Positions 15,555 through 23,545 are shown, counted from the stretch's first letter. The stretch: 40,886 nucleotides of DNA from Ruminococcus sp. CAG:488 (GCA_000434055.1 HF999649.1:154390-195275), one strand, 5' to 3'. Translations and numbers: made by a program. Notes: a model not told the origin generated them from the letters alone.

Positions 15555-15790
15555 GAATAAATTAAAATTGACGTTTTTTGGGCGGTTTATGTTGTCGTTT
15601 ATCCTGCGAAAATATCCCTTCAGGCACCTCCGAAATCTTCTCTAATCTGCTTTTTATCCCCTCCGTCGTCATAAACGACACCTTCTCGCTGCGGCTCGGT
15701 CACGCTCCGGCTCTGAACGTTCGCCGGACGTTCATTCACTACCGTCGCGCCGCTTTGCTACCTTGCAACAAGGGGAGGCATGAAAAATTT
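15555..15790. repeat. Intergenic repeat-like block with a short pseudo-ORF
   Basis: The 423-base gap between rpsL and the metallophosphoesterase has a GC-rich core (15650-15780) flanked by AT-rich DNA. It contains CTCCGTCGTC with a nearby AACGAC copy, GAACGT/ACGTTC arms, and an edge AACAAGGGGAGGC. On the minus strand it gives a short open frame starting MTTEGIKSRLEKISEVPEG and ending PPKKRQF, about 36 codons with no ribosome site. I recall such translations from repetitive Clostridia intergenic DNA. I treat it as repeat sequence, not a gene. Confidence 0.45.
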
Positions 15791-15818
15791 CTTCTGACTT
15801 CGGAAGTACCGAAATATT

Positions 15819-17024
15819 TTACTTATAATACACCGTTCTGCCGATAAAGATTCTTACGAAGAGATGACCGATCGTTTCACAGGCAAGCTCAATAAAGCCG
15901 AGGAAATTGACCTTATCGACAAGCTTTGCGCCGTCCTTATCCCCTGCTTTTCTTAAAGCAGTTGAATCGCAGGCAGAAAAAGCATTGTACCAGCGCTGGG
16001 TTCTTGTCTGATATGTCGAAGTATCATTCTCATCAAGGTCGATAATTCTGTAACCATACTGTGATGAATAGGCATCGCCGTTATAGCGCGTACTCAGTGA
16101 ATTGGTTATATTTATGCCCTTGTATTTAACGCTGAAGCTGTTGGAGTGGTCGTGACCCGTGAACATTGCGAGTACATCTCCCCTCTCAACCAATGCGTCA
16201 AACTGTCCGTGGTTATAATAGCCGCAGGACGGCGATTCGTGGAGCGTGCCGTGATTCTCGACTTCGGGATCGAAAGCGTAGAATTCATCGTCTGTATAGA
16301 ACTTATTATACACATATGCGCCCTTATGCTTCATCTTTTTGAGTCCGTCATAAACCTCAGGGACAATAATATGCTGAAAGACAAATGAATTGATCTTACC
16401 GCCGTTCTGCTTTTCGATCTCTGCGGAGGTCTGCTTGTACCATTCAACCTGGTCAGCCTGTACGTTTGAGTAATGACCCTCACTATCATAATCGCCCGAA
16501 TCGAATACCCAAAGGTTAAACTTCATTTTGCCGTCGATGGACGAATAGAGCGGAACGTTGTATGTGCCGCAGCCGGAAAGCATTTCGCCATCGTCAATCG
16601 AAATCGAGCAAGGATATTCATTGTAAAGAGCCATGAGATCCTCTCTTGAAATAACGCCGTTTTCGGAGTCATGATTACCGAAGCAAACCGCGACGGGAAT
16701 ATCTCTCGACTGGAAAACGCTCATGATCTGCTCGATAAACCATTTGGTTTCCTCCACGGTATCGCACTTGCAGATATCGCCCGTGAGCATTATCAAATCA
16801 GGCTTTTCGCGGTCGCAGGCATTGGCAATAAGCCAGATTGAATCTTTAACGTTATCCTTGCTGAGGTGCGTATCGGTAACGTGCATTATTCTGAAGCTGC
16901 CGTCCTCATTGAAGTAAAGAGGTGCGGTTGTCAATGACTTGTCCGCGGCAAAGCCGGTTGAAGCCATTGCGAATGTCAAAACGAATACCATTATAAATGA
17001 TACAAGAATGTTTAATTTTTTCAT
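15819..17024 (-). CDS. Secreted calcineurin-type metallophosphoesterase
   Basis: This is a 401-residue protein with a clear signal peptide (MKKLNILVSFIMVF..., cleavage likely after residue 27, STGFAA-DK). All five metallophosphoesterase blocks are present: HVTDTHLS, LTGDIC, CFGNHDSE, FQHIIVPE and FTGHDHSN. It resembles purple-acid-phosphatase-like (PhoD/YkuE) hydrolases acting outside the membrane; the substrate is unknown. The last 28 residues (NFLGFIELACETIGHLFV...) form a hydrophobic/amphipathic segment that may anchor the protein. A single gene flanked by repeats. No clear promoter is seen. Confidence 0.85.
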   Translation of the reverse strand: MKKLNILVSFIMVFVLTFAMASTGFAADKSLTTAPLYFNEDGSFRIMHVTDTHLSKDNVKDSIWLIANACDREKPDLIMLTGDICKCDTVEETKWFIEQIMSVFQSRDIPVAVCFGNHDSENGVISREDLMALYNEYPCSISIDDGEMLSGCGTYNVPLYSSIDGKMKFNLWVFDSGDYDSEGHYSNVQADQVEWYKQTSAEIEKQNGGKINSFVFQHIIVPEVYDGLKKMKHKGAYVYNKFYTDDEFYAFDPEVENHGTLHESPSCGYYNHGQFDALVERGDVLAMFTGHDHSNSFSVKYKGINITNSLSTRYNGDAYSSQYGYRIIDLDENDTSTYQTRTQRWYNAFSACDSTALRKAGDKDGAKLVDKVNFLGFIELACETIGHLFVRIFIGRTVYYK

Positions 17025-17096
17025 AGTAAATACCTTTCTTTTTTATACGGTGAGTTGTGCTGAAGTCGGAAGGAGTTTAAGTCTGATAAGACCTTA

Positions 17097-17219
17097 CTCC
17101 CTCAGTCGGCTTCGCCGCCAGCTCCCCTACAGGGAAGCCCACGCTCAAAACAAATTTTATCTGACTTTAAGGAAACCCCTCAGTCAGCTTCGCTGATAGC
17201 TCCCCCAAGGGAGGAGCCC
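17097..17219. repeat. Two tandem copies of a palindromic intergenic unit
   Basis: Two units of about 44 bases share CCCTCAGTC-GGCTTCGCC-GC-AGCTCCCC-GGGA-G-CCC. They lie at 17097-17140 and 17176-17219, about 79 bases apart. Each contains a small inner hairpin and a CTCCC..GGGAG hairpin, the same design as the 3991-4138 element. Confidence 0.65.
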
Positions 17220-17284
17220 ACGAATTTTCCTCTCACCTTGAGATTTTTTCAAACTTAATTGTTTGTAAAACCTCAGTTTTATTT

Positions 17285-17447
17285 GTAAGGGCGACCATCG
17301 GTCGTCCGCTTTTGTTTTTTAGAAGACTTTGGCGGACGTGCAATGCACGCCCCTACTGAGTCAAAGTTAGTTTTATTTAAACTAAAATTTTGATAAAGGC
17401 TAAATGTTGTGTACTAATCCCGCAGCCTCCCTCTTGAGGGAAGCCTT
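17285..17447. repeat. GGGCGACC/GGACGTGC palindromes and a partial CTCCCTCTTGAGGGA unit
   Basis: This part of the 476-base gap before iolB holds GGGCGACC-ATC-GGTCGTCC (from 17288), then GGACGTGCA-ATGCACGCCCC (from 17333), then GCCTCCCTCTTGAGGGAAGCC near 17424-17447. All are palindromic and non-coding. I see no gene or promoter here. Confidence 0.55.
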
Positions 17448-17500
17448 GGTTAAATTCTTCTTAACTGTAATTTCTTACTCCGTACCGATAATCCAACAAA

Positions 17501-18274
17501 TCAATCCGCATTGACGAGCCATTCATGCTCCTTGGAGTAAAGACGTGTGGTCTTGTACCACGGGTCGCCGTCAATATGGCGGATCATCCATACATAATAC
17601 ATTGTGTAGCCCGGAGCCGTGACCTGCTCATGGTCGTTGCCGTCGGTTATCGTGCAATATGCGCCGTCGGTGCTCTTGAAAACGTCGTCTCCGTTAAAGC
17701 AGGCGCCGAAGCCCTGCGGCGGATCGAACTGATAGTAATAAACCTCGGGCTGCGGATGATGGTGCGGCGGATAGCTCGACCATCTGCCCGGCTGATTGAA
17801 CACCTCGCCCATTACCATGTTGGAATAAGGAGCATTGTCATAGTCGAACATCGTTGAGCAAATACGGTATCCTGTGCCCTCCCACTGACCTTTGCCGAAA
17901 TGCTGATAAAGGCAATCCTCAGGCTTATAGAAAACAGGCTCAAACTCTCTCTCGTTATCGGTCTGCTGAACAAGGAACTCGCTGTCCTCGCAAGCCTCAA
18001 TGCTTATTTTTATACCCTTGCACACATGCAGACAATACGGTGTTTTCTCGAACGGATTCTTTCTTTTCATGTTCTCTGTTCTGTCATTCCAGCTTATATT
18101 CATGTTGCCCTTGAGGATGAGCACTGCCGTCTCGTTCTCGGCGCTGAAAATTTCGTACTTCTCCCCTTTTGCAAGCTTCTTTACCCAGATATTCATGTGC
18201 ATCTCGGGATTTTTGCCGTTCATTTCGCAGAGAATCTTTTCGTTATTCTCGTTGAATGCAGGATTTTCGAGCAT
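17501..18274 (-). CDS. iolB: 5-deoxy-glucuronate isomerase family protein (IolB-like)
   Basis: This is a 257-residue bicupin protein. The C-terminal cupin carries PPHHHPQPEVYYYQF (about residues 171-185), the IolB metal-binding signature, and QVTAPGYTMYYVW near the end. IolB converts 5-deoxy-glucuronate to 2-deoxy-5-keto-gluconate in myo-inositol breakdown. The N-terminal half is weakly conserved. No other iol gene is nearby, so the physiological role is uncertain. It has an AAGGAGGAA ribosome site and its own promoter (18314-18342), divergent from the amidohydrolase. Confidence 0.8.
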   Translation of the reverse strand: MLENPAFNENNEKILCEMNGKNPEMHMNIWVKKLAKGEKYEIFSAENETAVLILKGNMNISWNDRTENMKRKNPFEKTPYCLHVCKGIKISIEACEDSEFLVQQTDNEREFEPVFYKPEDCLYQHFGKGQWEGTGYRICSTMFDYDNAPYSNMVMGEVFNQPGRWSSYPPHHHPQPEVYYYQFDPPQGFGACFNGDDVFKSTDGAYCTITDGNDHEQVTAPGYTMYYVWMIRHIDGDPWYKTTRLYSKEHEWLVNAD

Positions 18275-18313
18275 ATATAATTCCTCCTTGGAAAATGTTA
18301 GATTTACGGTTAT

Positions 18314-18342
18314 ATTCTATCATTCTGCAATAATAATTTCAA
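18314..18342 (-). promoter_or_regulatory. iolB promoter
   Basis: On the minus strand TTGAAA (18337-18342), 17 bases and TAGAAT (18314-18319). Its -35 is 46 bases from the divergent amidohydrolase -35. Confidence 0.6.
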
Positions 18343-18388
18343 TAGCAGTTTGCAAAAATGTTCAAAACATATATCATTGTTGTATACC

Positions 18389-18417
18389 TTGACATTGCAA
18401 AAAAACGGACTTATAAT
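18389..18417 (+). promoter_or_regulatory. Consensus promoter of the amidohydrolase gene
   Basis: A perfect TTGACA (18389-18394), 17-base spacer, TATAAT (18412-18417). The start site would be near 18424, giving a leader of about 25 bases. Confidence 0.8.
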
Positions 18418-18448
18418 TGTATATCATCAGCAAAAGAAGGTGTTTTTA

Positions 18449-19243
18449 ATGGTCATTGATGCACACTGTCACATCTACCCCGATAAGATTGCCGACAAGG
18501 CGGCGCACAGCACGGGACGCTTCTATTCCCTGCCCACAACCTACGACGGAAAGGTTTCTACCCTGCTCGAAAACGGAGCGAAGGCAGGTATTGATAAATT
18601 CATCGTACAGTCGGTCGCAACGACGCCGAAGCAGGTCAGCTCTATCAATAAATTCATCGCCGCCGAGGTAACCGCTCACCCCGACAAGCTCTACGGTCTC
18701 GGTACGCTTCACCCCGACAGCGAGGATATCAGGGCCGACGTTGAAGAACTTGTTTCTCTCGGTCTCGGCGGAGTTAAGCTTCACCCCGACATTCAGCAGT
18801 TCAAGCTTGACGATTACAGATGCCTTAAAATATATGAGCTTTGCGAAGAATTCAAACTCCCCGTTCTTCTTCACACAGGCGACAGCAGATATGATTACTC
18901 CAACCCGAACAGGCTCATTCCGATACTTGATATTTACGACAAAATGGTTGTCGTCGGCGCTCATTTCGGCGGCTGGTCGATGTGGGATGAGGCGTCAAAG
19001 CTTCTTGCCGACCGTGAGAATTTTTATGTTGACTGCTCATCGTCCTTCTATGCCCTCTCCGACGGTAAAATCCGTGAGATCATCGCACGCTACGGCGTTG
19101 ACCGTGTCCTTTTCGGAACGGACTACCCGATGTGGAGCGTTGAAACAGACCTGAAGCGTTTCTATACTCTCGGCTACAACAAAGAGGATTCGGACAAGAT
19201 TCTTTATCAAAACGCCGTTAAGGTCTACGGCTTGAAGCTGTGA
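18449..19243 (+). CDS. Amidohydrolase family protein (Amidohydro_2 type)
   Basis: The start is ATG at 18449, 9 bases after AGAAGG. An upstream in-frame ATG at 18350 lies before the promoter and is rejected. The 264-residue TIM-barrel enzyme has DAHCHIYP (HxH, residues 4-8), GVKLHPD with a Lys/His pair, LLHTGD, GAHFGG and FGTDYPMW with the catalytic Asp. This is the pattern of metal-dependent hydrolases and decarboxylases of the 2-amino-3-carboxymuconate-semialdehyde decarboxylase-like group. The substrate is unknown. The divergent partner is iolB. Confidence 0.82.
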   Translation: MVIDAHCHIYPDKIADKAAHSTGRFYSLPTTYDGKVSTLLENGAKAGIDKFIVQSVATTPKQVSSINKFIAAEVTAHPDKLYGLGTLHPDSEDIRADVEELVSLGLGGVKLHPDIQQFKLDDYRCLKIYELCEEFKLPVLLHTGDSRYDYSNPNRLIPILDIYDKMVVVGAHFGGWSMWDEASKLLADRENFYVDCSSSFYALSDGKIREIIARYGVDRVLFGTDYPMWSVETDLKRFYTLGYNKEDSDKILYQNAVKVYGLKL

Positions 19244-19283
19244 TTGGCATTTTCCTATATTTTATTTTCTGCTTATAAATAAT

Positions 19284-19345
19284 GTGGGCATCGTACACTG
19301 CAAATATGGATTCAATCCATACTTTCCGCAGAGCACGATGCCCAC
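19284..19345. repeat. Compound inverted repeat between convergent genes
   Basis: Perfect 11-bp outer arms GTGGGCATCGT (19284-19294) and ACGATGCCCAC (19335-19345) enclose CTGC/GCAG arms, and inside these TATGGA-TTCAA-TCCATA. The whole 62 bp folds as one three-tier hairpin. It lies between the ends of the amidohydrolase and barstar genes and may end both transcripts, though the T-runs are weak. The outer arm shares GTGGGCATCG with the 33639-33660 palindrome. Confidence 0.6.
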
Positions 19346-19380
19346 AGCTTTATTGACATTGAACTTTAACCAATAAAACC

Positions 19381-19692
19381 TCAGAATTCTATTTTATAGG
19401 AAAACGGCTTGATATCCGCATAAATGCGGCTATAATTTTCACGTTCAGCGGTTTTTCTGTCAAGAATTTTATAGATGTCGGACATGTATTTTCTGAGTTC
19501 CTCGGGCATGGTATTTACCCCTGTCAAAATCACCTCATCTGCGTCACATTCACTGCTTAACAAATCCCAAAAAGCGTCTAAATTAGCACCGTACCATTCA
19601 GGAAAATCAAATGCTGTCCTAATTCGTTCATGAAGCTCTCCGAGATACTTACAATCCGTTAAATCCAATGTAATTGTTTTCTTTTCTTCCAT
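19381..19692 (-). CDS. Barstar family protein (orphan ribonuclease inhibitor)
   Basis: This is a 103-residue barstar-fold protein. It shows the hydrophobic strand TITLDLTDC, the helix LGELHERI, the signature FPEWYGANLDAFWDLL (about residues 30-45), and a C-terminal strand. In barstar the helix after YGANLDA docks into the RNase active site, including an Asp/Glu series, which is present here. No barnase-like RNase gene lies in the window. It may protect against an RNase toxin from a neighbour or be a resident inhibitor. It lies 65 bases after the fucosidase gene with a TAGGAG site. Confidence 0.85.
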   Translation of the reverse strand: MEEKKTITLDLTDCKYLGELHERIRTAFDFPEWYGANLDAFWDLLSSECDADEVILTGVNTMPEELRKYMSDIYKILDRKTAERENYSRIYADIKPFSYKIEF

Positions 19693-19757
19693 TGCCTGCT
19701 CCTAAATTATAAACGAGCCGTTGTACATTTGTGCTTCGGCTCGCTTTATTATTCTGT

Positions 19758-21071
19758 TTACCTCCAAAGGTCGTCCGCTCTGACGATTTCCCTGTCGTCT
19801 CTGCCGCCGTTGAGCTGCGGAAAATACGACGCAAATCTGTATCTCGGGAGCTTGTCGAATTCAAGCTTTATGAGCGGATAATTTATAATCGGATCGGGAT
19901 TTTTTTCGGGCAAATCATATATAAAAATTCTGTCGCCCTTTTTCTCGAATTTTATCGGAGTGCCGTCCATGAAGGAAATCTTCTTTGGCTCGTCCATAAA
20001 TCCGGCAAGAGCCATTTTTCCGTTGCACGGCGCCCAAATCTTGTTCCACATATAAATCGTTGTGCCCTTTGACGTACCCCTTCCGACGCCGTTGAGCTGG
20101 AATTTGTTGCCCTCGCCCTTGTTGAGAATACCGTAAACCGCTTCGCCGTTGACCTTGAGCCACTCACCTACCTTGTGAAGCGGATCAATAACCTCATAAG
20201 GAATCGAGCCGTCCGGCTTAGGACCGACATTGAGCAGAAGATTTCCGCCGTATTCGCAGCAGGTCTGAAGCATGTTGACAATTCTCTGCGGAGTGTAGCT
20301 GTAAGGGAGTGCCTGATCCGAATCAACATAGCCCCAGCTTATTCCGTTGAAGGTCATGCAAGCCTCCCAGTCACGCTCGGACGGAGTGATGTGCTCCTCC
20401 GGAGTGCCGAAATCCTCGGCAAGTCCGCTTCTGTCGTTGATAATAATATCCGGCTGGAGACTTCTGAGATACTGGTTGCGCTCAAGCGAATCCCAACCCT
20501 CCCATGACTCCATCGGCAGCGGAACGTCGTACCAAAGGATATCAATCTTACCGTACTGAGTAAGAAGCTCTGTGTTTATATCTTTAAGGAACTGAGTGTA
20601 ACGCCTTCTCGCCTCTGTGTCATAAGCACAAATTCCGCTATCGGGGTGATGCCATTCCATGCAGGTCGAATAAAAACCGATTTTCAGGTCAAACTCACGG
20701 CATGCTTCAACAAATTCCTTGACTATATCGCGGTGCGGACCGTAATTGACGGAATTGTACGGATTTGCCTTTGAATCCCACAGGCTGAAGCCCTCGTGAT
20801 GACGGGTCGTCATGACCATATATTTACAACCGGCTTCCTTGGCAAGCTTTGCCCATTCACGGCAGCAGCCCTCTTTCGGGCAGAAATTATCGGCAAGTGC
20901 TTCATACTCCTCGGGCGGAATATTTTCGCACGCCATAGCCCACTCATTTCTTCCGAGCTGTGAAAAAAGTCCGTAGTGAATAAACATGCCGAATCTTGCT
21001 TCTCGCCACCACTTCATGCGCTTATCACGGGTTGCGGCGATCTGTTCTTCGTATTGAGGCTTTGAAAGCAT
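19758..21071 (-). CDS. Alpha-L-fucosidase, GH29 family
   Basis: This retaining hydrolase releases fucose from glycans. It has 437 residues. REARFGMFIHYGLFS opens the barrel near residue 24, RHHEGFSLWDSK lies near 95, and IDILWYDVPLP near 190 holds the likely Asp nucleophile. TPEEHITP and SWGYV follow, with LLLNVGPKPDGSIP near 300 as the usual end of the catalytic domain. A short beta-rich tail completes it. There is no signal peptide, so it acts in the cytoplasm on imported sugars. It is controlled from a promoter with a 17-bp palindrome over the -10 box (21093-21130). Confidence 0.9.
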   Translation of the reverse strand: MLSKPQYEEQIAATRDKRMKWWREARFGMFIHYGLFSQLGRNEWAMACENIPPEEYEALADNFCPKEGCCREWAKLAKEAGCKYMVMTTRHHEGFSLWDSKANPYNSVNYGPHRDIVKEFVEACREFDLKIGFYSTCMEWHHPDSGICAYDTEARRRYTQFLKDINTELLTQYGKIDILWYDVPLPMESWEGWDSLERNQYLRSLQPDIIINDRSGLAEDFGTPEEHITPSERDWEACMTFNGISWGYVDSDQALPYSYTPQRIVNMLQTCCEYGGNLLLNVGPKPDGSIPYEVIDPLHKVGEWLKVNGEAVYGILNKGEGNKFQLNGVGRGTSKGTTIYMWNKIWAPCNGKMALAGFMDEPKKISFMDGTPIKFEKKGDRIFIYDLPEKNPDPIINYPLIKLEFDKLPRYRFASYFPQLNGGRDDREIVRADDLWR

Positions 21072-21092
21072 AATAAAACTCCTTTGTTTTAT

Positions 21093-21130
21093 ATTAAACT
21101 CAGTTTAATGTATTTCCCCTGCTTTGTCAA
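21093..21130 (-). promoter_or_regulatory. Fucosidase promoter with palindromic operator
   Basis: On the minus strand TTGACA (21125-21130), 17 bases and TAAACT (21102-21107). The perfect palindrome ATTAAACT-G-AGTTTAAT at 21093-21109 covers the -10 box, a classic repressor position. The regulator is not in the window. Confidence 0.7.
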
Positions 21131-21238
21131 CAATAATGTTGCCGATAAAAGTCAATGTCGTTCGGTATTCCTCTCCTAACAATAAATAACACTCTATCCC
21201 CGATAAACAAATCAACAATTTCGTTCAAGAAATGAAGG

Positions 21239-21267
21239 TTGACACATACATTTTAATATGATATAAT
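21239..21267 (+). promoter_or_regulatory. mntP promoter
   Basis: TTGACA (21239-21244), 17 bases, TATAAT (21262-21267). The predicted start falls at about 21274, the first base of the riboswitch. Confidence 0.75.
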
Positions 21268-21273
21268 CGGCAG

Positions 21274-21416
21274 AGTTTGAGGGAGTAGATAGCTCGAAAC
21301 GAGTGACAAGTCAACACACTGACGCAAAGCGTCTGGCTTGTCTTAAATAACGAGACTCAGACGTGGCTTTGCCGTGTTTGGGATTTTTTCAGGCACGACG
21401 GTGTCTGATTTTTTTA
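21274..21416 (+). ncRNA. Manganese (yybP-ykoY) riboswitch with two terminators
   Basis: The aptamer shows GTTTGAG-GGAGTAG at the 5' side, internal arms GACAAG...CTTGTC and GACGC...GCGTC, and ACGAGACTCAGAC closing P1 (to about 21364). This matches yybP-ykoY (GGGGAGTAG ... GAGACC). The 3' P1 strand can instead join a CAGACGTGG/CCGTGTTTG hairpin followed by T6 (21358-21389), so metal binding would prevent termination. A second hairpin CAGGCAC/GTGTCTG with T7 (21390-21416) follows. The gene it controls is the Mn exporter mntP, as known for this family. Confidence 0.85.
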
Positions 21417-21432
21417 TTCTCGGAGGTAAAAT

Positions 21433-22002
21433 ATGGGGTTACTTGAATTATTCATCCTGGCAGTCGGTCTGTCAATGGACGCTTTCGCCGTTTCGGTCTG
21501 CAAGGGTCTTTCGACGCAGAAGCTTAAAACAAAGCACTACCTGATAATCGGTGCGTGGTTCGGCGGATTTCAGGCTCTTATGCCCACTATCGGCTATTTT
21601 CTCGGCTCAACGTTCGAAAAGTACATCACGTCTTTTGATCATTGGGTAGCATTCGTTCTGCTTGCCATAATAGGAGGAAACATGATCCGTGAGGGCTGCT
21701 CGAAGGAAGACGGAAAGGCAAACGATTCGTTCTCGTTCAAGACTATGATCGTCCTTGCAGTCGCAACAAGCATCGACGCCCTCGCAGTCGGCATCACCTT
21801 TGCCCTGCTGCCCGACGTCAACATCGTTGCCGCAGTTTCATTCATCGGCGTTATAACGTTTATCATTTCCGCAATCGGACTCAAGGTTGGCAACATCTTC
21901 GGTCTTAAATATAAGAGCAAGGCGGAAATCGCCGGCGGCGTTATCCTTATCCTCATCGGCACAAAGATTCTGCTTGAGCATCTCGGTGTAATCAATTTCT
22001 GA
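21433..22002 (+). CDS. mntP: Manganese efflux pump MntP
   Basis: This is a 189-residue membrane protein with six TM helices that exports Mn2+. Two related halves each carry an acidic motif: AVGLSMDAFAVSVCKG at residues about 10-25 and AVATSIDALAVGITF at about 112-126. GGFQALMP and LLAIIGGNMI are further MntP signatures. A CGGAGG ribosome site precedes the ATG. It is controlled by the Mn2+ riboswitch directly upstream. The tRNA-Ala gene follows with its own promoter. Confidence 0.95.
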   Translation: MGLLELFILAVGLSMDAFAVSVCKGLSTQKLKTKHYLIIGAWFGGFQALMPTIGYFLGSTFEKYITSFDHWVAFVLLAIIGGNMIREGCSKEDGKANDSFSFKTMIVLAVATSIDALAVGITFALLPDVNIVAAVSFIGVITFIISAIGLKVGNIFGLKYKSKAEIAGGVILILIGTKILLEHLGVINF

Positions 22003-22030
22003 TTAACAATCGAAATATTGCAAATAATTG

Positions 22031-22059
22031 TTGACAAGATAGAACTTCTTTGGTATAAT
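22031..22059 (+). promoter_or_regulatory. tRNA-Ala promoter
   Basis: TTGACA (22031-22036), 17 bases, TATAAT (22054-22059), 25 bases before the tRNA. Confidence 0.75.
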
Positions 22060-22084
22060 TCATCAAGTAAACAATATATTGCAC

Positions 22085-22160
<76 letters not shown>

Positions 22161-22207
22161 AAAATCGTTGATAAATAGGCCTTGAGCTTTATGTCAACGG
22201 TTTTTCT
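22161..22207 (+). terminator. Terminator after tRNA-Ala
   Basis: AAAATCGTTGATA (22161-22173) pairs with TGTCAACGGTTTT (22192-22204) through several G-U pairs, with T-rich sequence after it. Confidence 0.6.
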
Positions 22208-22284
22208 TTTTGTCTTGAACCGTATTTTTGATTCCTTTTCAATTTTAATTTAAGCCGAAAAATTTAAATTAGAAATATCGTATA

Positions 22285-22313
22285 TTGCTTTTTATCAAAA
22301 TATCCTATATAAT
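22285..22313 (+). promoter_or_regulatory. Lipoprotein gene promoter
   Basis: TTGCTT (22285-22290), 17 bases, TATAAT (22308-22313), 38 bases before the start. Confidence 0.65.
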
Positions 22314-22350
22314 GCAATTATGGAAACTATCGAAGGGAGATATGATACAT

Positions 22351-23457
22351 ATGAAAAAGAGAATCACTGCGCTTTGGCTGGCGGCTTTGATGATTTTTTC
22401 GCTTTCCGCCTGCGGCAAAAAGGAAGCCGACGACAAGTCCTTGCCTTCCGGCGATACAACGACCGCGGCAAAGGTCAGCGATGTAAAAATCACCCCGTCA
22501 GAGGCGAAGCAAACAAAGCTTGTCGACTACAAAACATCCGACTTTTCAATGAAAATTCCGGAGGGTTGGTCCGTTACTGCCGGAGGAATCGGAATGTTCC
22601 ATGCAATCCGTGTAACCGACCCCAAGAACCCCATAAATCAGGTGTTTTTCCTGCTCAAGGCTCAACCGCTCCTTCACAGTGAGACGGGTAAGGATTATTA
22701 TCGGCAGTCATATCAAATGTACGGCGGGAACTATAACATGATGGCTGACGCACCGGTTCTCTCTTCTCCGTCGACGGAAAACTTCTTTAAGATTTTTAAT
22801 TCATATGTCTCTCTTGTCAAGACTTATGAATCAACTTATTCAAGCTTCGACTTTCCGAGCTTCGGGTCGTTCAAGAGCGTTGAACGCTTTGCGAGTAACA
22901 GCAACATGAAATCGCAGGCAATCAGTCCCGCCCTGCTCCGTGCTACCTTCACCGATGCAGCCGGCACCAAGGGAGAGGGCCTTTTCACGGCGGATATAAT
23001 AGATTTCGCAGGCAATATGATGAGTGGCTTCGGAATTGACGCCGGCTATTATATGGCTTATAACATTGCGGCAATCACCTGCGAAGAAAACTCACTTATT
23101 GAATGGAAGGATATTCTTTGCCAATCACTCAGCTCGATTGATTATTCTCAGAGCTATGTCAACAGCGCAATCCGGCAAAGCAATGAGAGCACGGCAAACG
23201 CAATGCAAATCAGGAATGAGCTCAGCAGCATTTCCGACGGAATTATGGACTCGTGGGAAAAGCGAAACACAAGTCAGGATATAATAAGCCAAAAGCAGAG
23301 TGATGCGACACTCGGTCTCGAAAGAATTTATGACACCGAGAAGGATGAAATATATATGGCGAAAAACGGCTGGAGTGACACGAACAAGGACGAACGTTTT
23401 CAGCTTGTTACCGATGACAGTATGTATCTTAAGGCAACCTCCGGCACAATTGAATAA
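22351..23457 (+). CDS. Lipoprotein of unknown function
   Basis: This 368-residue protein starts at the ATG at 22351, with GAAGGGAGA upstream; an ATG at 22342 is too close to that site. Residues 1-20 form a lipoprotein signal (MKKRITALWLAALMIFSLSAC) with a lipobox ending in Cys21. A Ser/Thr-rich linker follows. The globular part begins DFSMKIPEGWSV, as in PsbP/DUF-type domains that start with a strand ending in PxGW. A helical Gln/Ser-rich region near residues 255-320 and a small C-terminal beta motif (DEIYMAKNGWSD) follow. I do not recognise the family. Confidence 0.75.
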   Translation: MKKRITALWLAALMIFSLSACGKKEADDKSLPSGDTTTAAKVSDVKITPSEAKQTKLVDYKTSDFSMKIPEGWSVTAGGIGMFHAIRVTDPKNPINQVFFLLKAQPLLHSETGKDYYRQSYQMYGGNYNMMADAPVLSSPSTENFFKIFNSYVSLVKTYESTYSSFDFPSFGSFKSVERFASNSNMKSQAISPALLRATFTDAAGTKGEGLFTADIIDFAGNMMSGFGIDAGYYMAYNIAAITCEENSLIEWKDILCQSLSSIDYSQSYVNSAIRQSNESTANAMQIRNELSSISDGIMDSWEKRNTSQDIISQKQSDATLGLERIYDTEKDEIYMAKNGWSDTNKDERFQLVTDDSMYLKATSGTIE

Positions 23458-23475
23458 TTAAAGAATTATATTTAA

Positions 23476-23516
23476 GCCTCAAATTACAAAAAACTCTGTA
23501 ATTTGAGGCTTTTGTC
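23476..23516 (+). terminator. Terminator after the lipoprotein gene
   Basis: GCCTCAAATTACA (23476-23488) and TGTAATTTGAGGC (23497-23509) form a perfect 13-bp stem, followed by TTTTGTCTT. Confidence 0.85.
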
Positions 23517-23545
23517 TTGCGCTCGAAAAGGCGATATGATACAAT
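23517..23545 (+). promoter_or_regulatory. GH92 gene promoter
   Basis: TTGCGC (23517-23522), 17 bases, extended -10 TGATACAAT (TACAAT 23540-23545). The same GATATGATACAAT string occurs before the ferredoxin gene at 33810-33822. Confidence 0.6.

Noticed and set aside
17097..17219. Possible CRISPR array
   Set aside because: Only two units with inexact repeats and a palindromic design. No cas genes are present.
18350..18448. N-terminal extension of the amidohydrolase
   Set aside because: It overlaps the consensus promoter and lacks a ribosome site; the start at 18449 has AGAAGG.
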